Positions 17,149-25,465 of a stretch of 51,668 nt of DNA are shown here, piece by piece. Positions within the stretch are counted from its first letter, which is position 1. The number at the start of each line of letters is the position of its first letter. Position numbers and translations under genes: made by a program. The stretch is from the NCBI GenBank assembly GCA_035276085.1, contig DATELY010000281.1, positions 1 to 51,668 on the forward strand. The letters are read 5' to 3'. The DNA is from DATELY01 sp035276085. GTDB lineage: Bacteria > Pseudomonadota > Gammaproteobacteria > Steroidobacterales > Steroidobacteraceae. The notes under the pieces were generated by a model. It had not been told where the DNA came from. It saw only the letters and a program-made list of their open reading frames with translations, and did not search any database.

Positions 17149-17982
17149 TCATTCGAGACCTGACCAGGCAATCGGGCAAATGGCAGGGCATTCGCCCTTC
17201 ACAGGATCGATGGCGGTGTCCCATCGAGCGGCTATTACCCGCTTTCCGTTTACTCCATTGGAGTCGTTCGACGCGAGCCACCGAATCGGCGCTTCCATGA
17301 TGGCTGGTCCGTAGTCCGGATTTAAAGTTTCTCCGTTCGGCAATTGAATCGGATCAGGTTTGACGAAACCTCCGGGTGCAAGAATATTGGCGGTGACACC
17401 GCTGCCCTCCAGTTGGGTAGCCAGGACCGCCGTCTGGGCCTCGAGCGCCGCTTTTGCCGAACCGTAGGGCCAGAAACGCAGCATCGTCGGCAGGCTCGTC
17501 GACAGATTGACGATGCGACCCCATCCACGCTGCAACATCGACGGAATCACAGCCGCCATGAAAGCATGGGGCGCAACACAATCGATCTCGAGGAAGTTGC
17601 GGTAGAACTCGACGTCCAGTGTCCATTGCCGCGGCTCGCCGTCGACAAGCCAATTGGGCCAAAAAGTCTCGGGTGTCACTGCGGCGTTGTTCACCAGCAC
17701 GTCGATGCGGCCAAAGGTCTGAAGCGCCTGCCGCAGAATGTTCTGCCGATCTTTGTCTTGCGCGAGGTCGGCCTCGATTGCGAGTGCTCGATCGCCTGCT
17801 TTGGCTTCCTGCAACACCTGCTCGAGATAGGACCCATACATAGCGGTCAGAACCACGCGCGCGCCTGCTCGCAGCAATGACAGCGCCATCGCCTTGCCCA
17901 GGTTTCTGTCGGCACCTGTGATCAACGCGACTCGTTCCGAGGGCAGGCCAGAGCCTCGTGCAGCAGTTTGGGCCAGCGTCAT
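17149..17982 (-). CDS. Short-chain dehydrogenase/reductase
   Basis: 277 residues from the ATG at 17982, supported by TTGGAGG 9 bases upstream; a 76-codon upstream extension runs through the neighbouring gene and is rejected. The NAD(P) motif is TGADRNLG near residue 22 rather than the canonical TGxxxGIG, NNAAVTPE follows, and Ser (NLSTSLPT) and YGSAK give the catalytic Ser-Tyr-Lys. Unusual C-terminal part: GFVKPDPIQLPNGETLNPDYG and a late Cys pair. The substrate is unknown; it is the last dehydrogenase of the minus-strand cluster whose other genes include Rieske and GMC oxidoreductases. Confidence 0.87.
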   Translation of the reverse strand: MTLAQTAARGSGLPSERVALITGADRNLGKAMALSLLRAGARVVLTAMYGSYLEQVLQEAKAGDRALAIEADLAQDKDRQNILRQALQTFGRIDVLVNNAAVTPETFWPNWLVDGEPRQWTLDVEFYRNFLEIDCVAPHAFMAAVIPSMLQRGWGRIVNLSTSLPTMLRFWPYGSAKAALEAQTAVLATQLEGSGVTANILAPGGFVKPDPIQLPNGETLNPDYGPAIMEAPIRWLASNDSNGVNGKRVIAARWDTAIDPVKGECPAICPIAWSGLE

Positions 17983-18022
17983 GACTACTTTCCTCCAAAT
18001 CCACCCCAGCGCGTCGCCGCGT

Positions 18023-19030
18023 TCAATAATCGAGAATGACTCCGAGCGTTTCGGCGGGCTTTTCATCGAGAAGACGATAGGCCTCCGCTGCGCGATCGAA
18101 CGGGACCCGTTGCGAAAAGAGATTGTGCGGATCGATCTGGCTGAGAATGCTGAGCACCGTCGAGGCGCGGCGCGCATCCGACCAACGGGCCGCTTCGTCC
18201 CCTCCGACATTCATGATGTATACGCTCTTGATGTTGAGCGCTCGCAAGTGAAATTCGGGCGAGAGCGACAGATTGACCGGTCGAGTGCCATACCAAGCGG
18301 GTACGACGATCCAGCCGCGGTCTCCCGAATTGCTGATCGCGGTTTGCAGCGCAGGCGGCGCGCCGCTCGTCTCGAAGAACACATCGGTCCCTCGCCCATC
18401 GCTGAGGTCCTTGACCACATCGGGGACTTCGGCCGGATCGATCACGGCATCCGCACCAATCCATGCGGCGGCCTTTCGCCGCTCGGGAATCCGATCGATG
18501 AGAATCAAGCGTCCTGCAGTCTTGCGGGCGAGGTGTGCTACCAGACGTCCGATGATTCCCAGTCCGGACACCGCGACACATTCGCCAACGCGCACAGGAA
18601 CTTCGAGCAGCGTTCGCAGCGCCACCGTGCAGTTGCCGAGAAAGGCTGCTCTTACTGGATCGATCTGCGGCGGCAGCTTGGTCGCAAAGACGCCAAGCAT
18701 CGTGAACCAATCCTGGTGCGGGTGCGCGCAAAAGACCAGGTCGCCCACATCGAACCCGGAAAGCTCACCCGCAGCTTCCACTCTTCCAACCACTTGGTAG
18801 CCGAACTTGATCGGGAAGGGCAGCGACCCGGCGATCGTCGGCAGCAGCAGCGATGGCAGATTGCCCTCGCCACGATACATGTTCATTTCACTGCCGGCGC
18901 TCACCAGCGAATGGAGTGCGCGAACGCGGATTTCTTGCGCCCCCGGAACTCGCGCCTCATCTGGTTTCAGCACTGCATTGCGGTGACTCTCGAACCAAAG
19001 AGCGCGTGCGTTGATTGTATTTGTACTCAT
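18023..19030 (-). CDS. Medium-chain dehydrogenase/reductase without catalytic zinc ligands
   Basis: 335 residues. The GroES-like N-terminal domain begins ARALWFESHRNAVLKPDEARV and contains SAGSEMNMYRGEG rather than the Cys of zinc alcohol dehydrogenases; no four-Cys structural zinc loop is present. The Rossmann domain has SGLGIIGRLVAHLARKTAG at about residues 154-172. The general pattern resembles BchC-like and other non-zinc members. It probably reduces or oxidises an alcohol/ketone with NAD(P)H. It lies 40 bases upstream of the SDR and 63 bases after the GMC gene, in the same likely operon. Confidence 0.82.
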   Translation of the reverse strand: MSTNTINARALWFESHRNAVLKPDEARVPGAQEIRVRALHSLVSAGSEMNMYRGEGNLPSLLLPTIAGSLPFPIKFGYQVVGRVEAAGELSGFDVGDLVFCAHPHQDWFTMLGVFATKLPPQIDPVRAAFLGNCTVALRTLLEVPVRVGECVAVSGLGIIGRLVAHLARKTAGRLILIDRIPERRKAAAWIGADAVIDPAEVPDVVKDLSDGRGTDVFFETSGAPPALQTAISNSGDRGWIVVPAWYGTRPVNLSLSPEFHLRALNIKSVYIMNVGGDEAARWSDARRASTVLSILSQIDPHNLFSQRVPFDRAAEAYRLLDEKPAETLGVILDY

Positions 19031-19093
19031 AAGAATGCTGCCTCGGGCCTTCTGAGCTAGAAGGCATAGCCGACCGTGCCAGAGAATCTGTTC

Positions 19094-20809
19094 TCAGGCG
19101 TCGCGTTGAATGTGATGAGCCACTTTCTCCGCTGCCATCATCGTAGGGAGATTGGTACCCGCTGCCATCAATGTCGGAAATATCGACGCGTCCGTTACGC
19201 GCAGACCTTCGACGCCGATCACGCGACCTTGCGAATCTACGACGGCATCGGGATCGTCGTGACGACCCAGTCTGCACGTACCGCTCGGATGACCGGCAAC
19301 GAGAGTGACCGATCGCAGCAAATGCGCCAGTTCACCGTCATCGCGGGGCAGCGTATCGAGCGGCATCGTCCAACGCCGCAGCAGAGAGGCGCCGATCCGA
19401 TCGGAAGTGCCAACGAGCGGCGCGCCGATCCTGCTGAGGCGCCGGCCTTTCGAATTGTCCTGAAGATAAGCGAAGAGCAGCGGCGTGAACTTCAGCAGGA
19501 AGCTCAGATTGATCAAAGGCTTTACAGCGGGCGACTCCAAGATCGACATGCCATAGCGGAACGCTTCGACCATTCGGGCGATATCGCGTTCGTCTGCGAG
19601 CATATTGAAGCGAACGTGGGGTCTTCCCATGGGATCTTTGGCGTTCACGGTGACCTCGCCAACCGAGAACGGCTTATTGAGGATGAACATCAAGTCAGCG
19701 ATCTGCCGTCCCAGGGGGTCGTGCACGTGCGGCGAGATGACTCGCTCCCATAGATTCAGAATCATGTCCGTTGGCGGACAATTCGGTACGCGCGATGAGT
19801 ACCGCGCCACAGCCATGCAAGGCGGCGCAGTAGTCGTTTTGGGCCGCGCTGCATGGCGCAGATGAGCGTTGATGCTCAACGACGGATGGGTGCTCAAGTT
19901 TCGACCGACGCCACGCCTGTCGGCTTGCACCGAAATCCCCATCTGCTGCAGGGTCGCGCCGGGCCCGATTCCAGAGCGCTGCAGCAGTGCCGGTGAATGG
20001 ACCGCGCCGCAGCTGACGATCACTTCACGCGCCGCGATACGGCGCACACCCTGGTCCGTTCGGATTTCAACGCCGACTGCACGTCGATTGTCGAGCGCAA
20101 TCTTCTCGACGTCGGTATCCGTCAGGATCTTGAGATTCGATCTGGAGCGCACCGCGGGTGAGAGATAGCCGCGCGCAGAGGACACCCGCGTGCCGGGGCT
20201 GATGTTCAGCGGAACAGGACCGACGCCGGCAGTGAACTCGGCGTTCAGATCGTTCTGTGCAGACAAGCCGTCGCTCTTCATCTTGGCTTCGACCGCAAGG
20301 CTAAGCGCCCCCCACCGCTCGCGCGGCATCCGGCAAATCGGGATGGGTCCTTGCTTGCCGTGCATGGGCCCGTTGAAGTCGGCGTCCGCTTCGAGCTTGA
20401 TGAAATAGGGCAGCACATCCTCCCAGCCCCAACCGTCCACGCCCATCGATTTCCACTCTTCGTAATCACGCGGAAATCCACGTTGCGCATGCATGCCATT
20501 GACCGATGAGCCTCCACCCAGAAGGCGCGCCTGCAGAAACGGGATCGTCTGCTCAGGCGCTCTTGCGGTTGCCGCGCTGCCTTTGACAAAGAAATCTGGC
20601 CAGTACAGTTCCGACTTGAACACAGTCCTCAGTCCGGGATCGGATATCGCTGGAAGCTCGACTTGATGACTGAGGTCTGGCCCTGCCTCGATCAGGAGGA
20701 CTTGGTGACCGCTATTCTCTGAAAGCCTGCTGGCGAACACACAGCCTGCCGACCCGCCACCGACAATGACGAAGTCGTACGTGCAATCGAAGATGGAAGT
20801 TTTGTTCAC
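19094..20809 (-). CDS. GMC-family FAD-dependent oxidoreductase
   Basis: 571 residues from the GTG at 20809, which gives the normal short lead into DFVIVGGGSAG; no ATG is available and a TTG at 20887 would add 26 residues. Further family signatures are LLGGGSSVNGM, the second GMC motif ILQRSGIGP-like stretch (SPALLQRSGIGPG) and the active-site region GHPSGTCRLG with LMAAGTNLPTMM carrying the His and Asn pair. Members oxidise primary alcohols, including choline, glucose and lignin-derived aryl alcohols, with O2 or a quinone. No signal peptide is seen, so it is probably cytosolic. Flanked by the Rieske oxygenase and MDR genes. Confidence 0.9.
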   Translation of the reverse strand: MNKTSIFDCTYDFVIVGGGSAGCVFASRLSENSGHQVLLIEAGPDLSHQVELPAISDPGLRTVFKSELYWPDFFVKGSAATARAPEQTIPFLQARLLGGGSSVNGMHAQRGFPRDYEEWKSMGVDGWGWEDVLPYFIKLEADADFNGPMHGKQGPIPICRMPRERWGALSLAVEAKMKSDGLSAQNDLNAEFTAGVGPVPLNISPGTRVSSARGYLSPAVRSRSNLKILTDTDVEKIALDNRRAVGVEIRTDQGVRRIAAREVIVSCGAVHSPALLQRSGIGPGATLQQMGISVQADRRGVGRNLSTHPSLSINAHLRHAARPKTTTAPPCMAVARYSSRVPNCPPTDMILNLWERVISPHVHDPLGRQIADLMFILNKPFSVGEVTVNAKDPMGRPHVRFNMLADERDIARMVEAFRYGMSILESPAVKPLINLSFLLKFTPLLFAYLQDNSKGRRLSRIGAPLVGTSDRIGASLLRRWTMPLDTLPRDDGELAHLLRSVTLVAGHPSGTCRLGRHDDPDAVVDSQGRVIGVEGLRVTDASIFPTLMAAGTNLPTMMAAEKVAHHIQRDA

Positions 20810-20940
20810 GGTGCTGACTGAATATCTGGTTGTTCGATTATTCGTTAACGTTGGTCTTGCACGTCGGCAGAAGCAAACGGAGCTCAATTAGCGCGGGGGT
20901 TCAGCGTGTGTACCAACACAAGCCGAACACACCGCTTCGT

Positions 20941-22302
20941 CTAAGGAGCAAAGCCCATCGCTTTTGCATAGACATCGTAGAAATGGCGCAGCTTCAGTTC
21001 ATGGTAGCTCGCGAGCACCAACTTCCCCCGCTCGTTATTCGCGATGCCCTTCATCATCTGTTTGAAGTTGAAGGTATCCTGATTGAGGATGGCGCCGAAG
21101 AATCCCAGTTCGGGCACGTCGCTGAAACTTTCAGCGTCGCTCAGGCGCCGCTCCGCAAGACGCGGTGCCGGCCCCTCCCCTTTCCATGGTGCCAGCAGCA
21201 TGACTTCCATCATGCTCTGGTCCGAGTGGTTGCCGAGCGGCCTGAACGTATACACGAGGGATGCCAGCGGAGAGATGAAGGGACCGAAGTTTGGGAAGAT
21301 GTTGAACATCACGACGTCGAGCAACTCGGCGTCGCAGTACGTATCAACGGCATCTCCCAACATAGGCCGGGCCTGCTCACGAAACCTGTCTGCGATGATG
21401 CGTCGAATGTCCGCACCTGCTGGAACCGCGTCGGGCGGCGGCGTCTCGTCCCAAGAGCCCACCATACAATTGAACATCTGCTGCTCCGTCGGCTTCCAGC
21501 GCAGCTGATAGCTGGGAACGGCACCGGGGATGATGATCCGGGAATAGTTTCCGAAGACATCATAGCGGTGAAGGTCATCCGAGTAGGCAACCATCCACTG
21601 CGGATGCGTGGTGTGGACGTGAAAGGCTTCCAGGAATGCGTCTTGCGCAACTTTCCAATTGACTGGCATGACTTTCGAGACATGGGCTATCTTCGCTCTG
21701 GAGTCCAGCGGTGAACGGACGAACTCCTGCGAGAACGACGCGCCCAGATAGTGTTCCAGCGGCTCAGCATTCGGATCGGGGTTGATGAACACAAAGCCCC
21801 CCCAGACACCTACTTTTGCCTCCGGTAGCCGAAACTCCGCCTTCGAGACAGTGGGGAATTGTCCGCGACCGGGCACCCCAAGCAACGCGCCGTCCAGGCT
21901 CCAGGTAAAGCCATGGAACGGACACTTCAGCTGTGAGGTGTGGCCTGCGCAGTCGCGAAGGGTCCTGCCCCGATGCAGGCAACTGTTGCGGAATGCTTTG
22001 ATGGTGTCCGAAGCGGAGCGGACCACGACGTATGACAGCGAGGCGACGTCGTAAACCCACGTGTCCCCGACCTCCCTGATGTCATCCGCACGACACACCA
22101 TTTGCCAGGAGCGCTTCCAGATTCGTTCCACTTCCAGTTCATGGATCTGTGGATCCAAGTACCAACGGGTTGGAACTTCCAGCGGGCCTACGTCGGTGAC
22201 TCCGGTCTTGCTCATCGATTCGGGAACTTCTCTCGAATCGCGCGCAAGGAGTTCCTGATAAGTGCGAGGGCGGCCCACGGTGCTGACGGTCTCTTCGCTC
22301 AT
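20941..22302 (-). CDS. Rieske non-heme iron oxygenase, alpha subunit
   Basis: 453 residues from the ATG at 22302; the extension to 22374 overlaps the preceding small gene. The [2Fe-2S] Rieske site is C108-x-H110 and C127-x2-H130 (SCLHRG and CPFHG). The catalytic mononuclear iron ligands are His228 and His233 in FLEAFHVHTTHPQ, with a later carboxylate expected. Such alpha subunits hydroxylate or O-demethylate aromatics but need a reductase and often a ferredoxin, none of which is encoded nearby, nor is a beta subunit. The start is 2 bases after the stop of a small gene. The substrate cannot be inferred from sequence. Confidence 0.93.
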   Translation of the reverse strand: MSEETVSTVGRPRTYQELLARDSREVPESMSKTGVTDVGPLEVPTRWYLDPQIHELEVERIWKRSWQMVCRADDIREVGDTWVYDVASLSYVVVRSASDTIKAFRNSCLHRGRTLRDCAGHTSQLKCPFHGFTWSLDGALLGVPGRGQFPTVSKAEFRLPEAKVGVWGGFVFINPDPNAEPLEHYLGASFSQEFVRSPLDSRAKIAHVSKVMPVNWKVAQDAFLEAFHVHTTHPQWMVAYSDDLHRYDVFGNYSRIIIPGAVPSYQLRWKPTEQQMFNCMVGSWDETPPPDAVPAGADIRRIIADRFREQARPMLGDAVDTYCDAELLDVVMFNIFPNFGPFISPLASLVYTFRPLGNHSDQSMMEVMLLAPWKGEGPAPRLAERRLSDAESFSDVPELGFFGAILNQDTFNFKQMMKGIANNERGKLVLASYHELKLRHFYDVYAKAMGFAP

Positions 22303-22304
22303 GG

Positions 22305-22523
22305 CTATGTCCCCACTTCGGCCGGCGGCGAGGTGATCACAGCGCCGATCGGTTTTGTGGCAACCCATACACACATCAATGGATCCGCACTTCTGCGCTC
22401 ACCGGATATCCACGTGCCGTTCTTGTCGAAGATGCCGCTCACACCCTTCACATCGGACACGCGCACGGTCCCGTTCTGCAGACGCTCGTAGTTGAGCCGA
22501 GTCAATGGATGCTGAACTTGCAT
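22305..22523 (-). CDS. Small protein encoded directly upstream of the Rieske oxygenase
   Basis: 72 residues from the ATG at 22523, which has AGGA 9 bases upstream; ATGs at 22529 and 22547 are alternatives. The sequence LNYERLQNGTVRVSDVKG, then GIFDKNGTWISGERRSADPLMC looks like a compact beta-rich domain. Only one Cys is present, so it is not a ferredoxin. From memory, similar short proteins accompany Rieske oxygenase genes in other aromatic-degrading bacteria, but I cannot confirm this here. The 2-base gap to the oxygenase suggests co-translation and a possible accessory or regulatory role. Confidence 0.6.
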   Translation of the reverse strand: MQVQHPLTRLNYERLQNGTVRVSDVKGVSGIFDKNGTWISGERRSADPLMCVWVATKPIGAVITSPPAEVGT

Positions 22524-22598
22524 CGCCATAGTCCTGGTTCTCTGCAACGCTGTTCGAGTATCAATGTCGATCGGTCAGAGCTCGCTGAGCCACACCGT

Positions 22599-23462
22599 TC
22601 ATCCGGCCTGCCCGCGCGCCAATCTCGCGGCCTCTTTGTCGATCTGTTCCAGCAAGGCAATCCCGGCTGCTTCGGTTTCCGCAGTGTCGCTGGTCCAGCC
22701 ATGCTCGAGCTCCACGAGCCCGCGATATCCACTGTTGATCAGTCGTGAGAGGAATGCTGGAAAGTCCAGTTCGCCAGTCCCTGGCTCAGTCCTTCCGGGC
22801 ATGTCAGCAAGTTGATAGACGCAGACCAACCGCTCAACAGAGGCTTGCACGTCGAGAACCGAACCGTCCATCGATGCAACGTGCCCAGTGTCGAAGATGA
22901 GCCTGACTGCAGGATGATTGACCAGATCGATCACTTCAGCAGCTGTGTACGTGGACTGAAAGAGCATTCCCGGAAGGGCCACCAGTGGCTCTATGCCAAG
23001 AACGACCTGGTAGCGTTCGGCAACGTCCGCTGCGTAGCTCAGGTTCTCGCGCACGTTCGCCATTTGCGTCAGCTTTCCATCCTCATCATTCGACGCGATG
23101 AGCACTGCAAGGGTTTCCGCGCCCAGATCACGCGCAAGTCGCGCGCTGCTTTCGACGTTCCTCAACAGGACCTCACGATCCTCTGTCCTGCGGCTAACCC
23201 AACGCGGGGCCACTATCTCTTCGTACGAGGCATAGGCGATCGTGCCCGCTTGAAGGCCGAAGGTCTCGAGGCTCTCCTTGAACCTGGCGATCTCCTCAGG
23301 CGAGCGGCTTCCGACCCATGGATGGAACAGCCCGGAAAATCCATGCTCCGACGCAAACCTGGCTTGCGCGTGCGGATCATCACTACCCACACTCCGCGCA
23401 AACAGCGGCGTAGGAGACATGTAGCCCAAATGAGGTGCATACCGCAGAGCAGAATTACGCAT
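22599..23462 (-). CDS. Sugar-phosphate isomerase/epimerase-like TIM-barrel protein (Hyi-like)
   Basis: 287 residues from the ATG at 23462 (a GTG immediately before is also possible). It has the xylose-isomerase-like / AP-endonuclease 2 barrel: repeated beta-alpha units, with metal-binding candidates in VLGIEPLVALPG (Glu), LIFDTGHVASMDG (Asp and His), and YRGLVELEHGW (Glu). Hydroxypyruvate isomerase and inosose dehydratase have this pattern. Its neighbour is a ThDP enzyme, so a link to C2/C3 metabolites such as tartronate semialdehyde or hydroxypyruvate is possible, yet the ThDP enzyme does not look like glyoxylate carboligase. Real substrate unknown. Confidence 0.8.
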   Translation of the reverse strand: MRNSALRYAPHLGYMSPTPLFARSVGSDDPHAQARFASEHGFSGLFHPWVGSRSPEEIARFKESLETFGLQAGTIAYASYEEIVAPRWVSRRTEDREVLLRNVESSARLARDLGAETLAVLIASNDEDGKLTQMANVRENLSYAADVAERYQVVLGIEPLVALPGMLFQSTYTAAEVIDLVNHPAVRLIFDTGHVASMDGSVLDVQASVERLVCVYQLADMPGRTEPGTGELDFPAFLSRLINSGYRGLVELEHGWTSDTAETEAAGIALLEQIDKEAARLARGQAG

Positions 23463-23572
23463 CACAAGTCCAGTATGGTTTCAGATGACGCTACAGCGGG
23501 CGTGGAGCACTTGACCTACTCTCCTCGCTCGAACTTCGGGCAGGTGCATGCACTGCATACCAGCCAATGGGC

Positions 23573-23610
23573 AGGGGCGGGTTTACGGGTATATCCATAA
23601 ACCCGCCCCT
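23573..23610. terminator. Strong 13-bp hairpin between the ThDP enzyme and hyi-like genes
   Basis: AGGGGCGGGTTTA (23573-23585) pairs perfectly with TAAACCCGCCCCT (23598-23610) around a 12-base loop. It lies 52 bases after the stop of the minus-strand ThDP gene and before the next minus-strand gene. With no T-run it may attenuate or protect mRNA rather than terminate fully. Confidence 0.55.
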
Positions 23611-23661
23611 TGCGGTCAGCGATGGAAAATCTGCACAGCCTGGCCGAACAGAAACATGACT

Positions 23662-25440
23662 TCAGTTCGGCCAGCTACCCGCCAGCGGCGGGGAAATGTG
23701 GCGGTCGGCACCTTGCTCAGGCTTTCGGTCCGAGAGGATCGGAATGACGTCGCGGATAGCGCGCCGAATACGCGTTTCGGGATCTGTCCAGACATCGACG
23801 ATGTAACTGCCTTTCGACTCCAGCGCACGCTTGAGTGCCGGCTCGACCTGCGCAGGGTCGGTAACACGCTCGCCGTCGATGCCCTGTGCCTTTGCAAGCG
23901 CAACGAAGTCGGTGGTTTCCGGCAGATCGACCCAAGGGTTCTGAACGCCCCAAAGCTTCATTCCCTGGCGGTTCGCGTACAGGCAATGATTGTTGTCGAT
24001 GACGATGATCACTTTGATGTTTCGCTCGGCCAGCGTGGAAAGCTCCATGAAATCGTAATAGAAGCCGCCGTCGCCGTGATAACAGACGACCGTGCGTTCC
24101 GGCGCAGCGAGCTTCGCACCGATGGCGACGGGCAACCCGGCACCGAGCGACATATAACGCGAGCCCAGCGGCATCGGCGTAACGTCCTTGTAGTGGAAGG
24201 ATCTGTACAGCATGAATGCCTGGCCACCGCTGTCCCCGACCATGATGGTGCCGGCTGGAAAGGTATTCGCCATCTGGCGGATCAAATAGTACTGATTGAT
24301 CGGGGTGCCGCTTTCACGCGAGAGCTCGTCGTGATAATCGAACCATTCCTGCTTGCTCGCCGCAATCTGCTTGAGCTTTGCTGCATCACTTGCCCGGGTG
24401 AGCCCGCGCTGCTCGATGCGTTTCAGCAATTGAGTCAGCACACCTTTCGCGTGGCCTGTGATCCCGAGGGTCGGCTGGAAAATCTTTCCCAGTTGATTCG
24501 GATCGATATCGATATGAATGACGCGAGCGGGCTTTTCCAAATTCCACGCGCCGGTGGTCATCTGCGAGAAGGTGGTACCGATCGCAATCCACAGATCGGC
24601 AGTTTGGGCGATCTGGTTCGCGCTGTTCCAGCCGAACGAACCCACCACCCCGGCGAAGAGCGGATGGTCGTCCGAAATGACGCCGCGGCCACCCCACGAA
24701 GTTGACACGATCGGTAACCCCAGCGCCTCTGCAAACTTTCTCAGCTCCGCCGTGGCTTGCGCGAGTTGCACTCCGGCGCCCACGAAGAGCACCGGATTTT
24801 TTGCTGTGCTGATCATCTCCAGAGCTCGTTCGATCGCCGCATCGGAAGCTGCAGGAGGCTCGGGCAGCGTCAGCGGCTCGGAGACGCAGCTCGTGTTGTT
24901 GACGAGCACTTGAAAGCCAAGATCGAGAACGCTTGGACCCGGACGCCCGGTACTCGCAGAAATCACCGCTTGACGCACCGCAAGCGGAAGATCGTCTGCC
25001 GTCACGACCTTGCGCGCGTATTTGGCGAGCTGCTTCAACGCGGGATAAATTTCCAGCGATTCCTGCAGGCCGTCCCGGAAGTCCAGGGCGCTATCGAGGT
25101 TGACGTCCATCATGAAGAACGGCGTGCTATCCACCTTCGCCGCATGAACGACCGGACTCGCATGCAAAGCGCCCACGCAGTGAAACACGCACGCCGATGC
25201 GGCACGCCCTTTGATGCGATTGTAACCGTACGACATCCACGCACCGGAGAGCTCGGTACGCCCGTTCATGTTGGCGAGACCAGTCGTTGCGATCTGATGG
25301 ATCAGTGCACCTGTGCCGCCCCCGGGGAAACCGAACACCATCTCCATATTGCAGGCGTGCAATGTCTCGACGATTGCCTCGGCACCGGAGCGAGTCTTTG
25401 GCGCTGTTGCACTGCCAGCGCTCTGTTCACGATTTGCCAA
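23662..25440 (-). CDS. Thiamine-diphosphate-dependent decarboxylase/lyase (acetolactate-synthase-like)
   Basis: 592 residues. The start is TTG at 25440, supported by AAGGAG 7 bases upstream. Three domains are evident: PYR (residues about 15-180) with the catalytic Glu63 in RTELSGAWMSYGYNR, the middle domain (200-345) and the PP domain with the ThDP motif GDG at 456-458 and NN at 483-484. Candidates are benzoylformate decarboxylase, 2-hydroxyacyl-CoA lyase or a related C-C lyase. The Glu63 argues against glyoxylate carboligase, which has Val there. It is 25 bases after the TonB receptor stop, and so is likely cotranscribed with it. Confidence 0.88.
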   Translation of the reverse strand: MANREQSAGSATAPKTRSGAEAIVETLHACNMEMVFGFPGGGTGALIHQIATTGLANMNGRTELSGAWMSYGYNRIKGRAASACVFHCVGALHASPVVHAAKVDSTPFFMMDVNLDSALDFRDGLQESLEIYPALKQLAKYARKVVTADDLPLAVRQAVISASTGRPGPSVLDLGFQVLVNNTSCVSEPLTLPEPPAASDAAIERALEMISTAKNPVLFVGAGVQLAQATAELRKFAEALGLPIVSTSWGGRGVISDDHPLFAGVVGSFGWNSANQIAQTADLWIAIGTTFSQMTTGAWNLEKPARVIHIDIDPNQLGKIFQPTLGITGHAKGVLTQLLKRIEQRGLTRASDAAKLKQIAASKQEWFDYHDELSRESGTPINQYYLIRQMANTFPAGTIMVGDSGGQAFMLYRSFHYKDVTPMPLGSRYMSLGAGLPVAIGAKLAAPERTVVCYHGDGGFYYDFMELSTLAERNIKVIIVIDNNHCLYANRQGMKLWGVQNPWVDLPETTDFVALAKAQGIDGERVTDPAQVEPALKRALESKGSYIVDVWTDPETRIRRAIRDVIPILSDRKPEQGADRHISPPLAGSWPN

Positions 25441-25465
25441 GATGATTCTCCTTCCGCCGTGGTCA

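Noticed and set aside
23662..25440. Identification of the ThDP enzyme as glyoxylate carboligase because of the Hyi-like neighbour
   Set aside because: The residue at the catalytic position is Glu63 as in other ThDP enzymes, whereas glyoxylate carboligase has Val, and no tartronate semialdehyde reductase is nearby.
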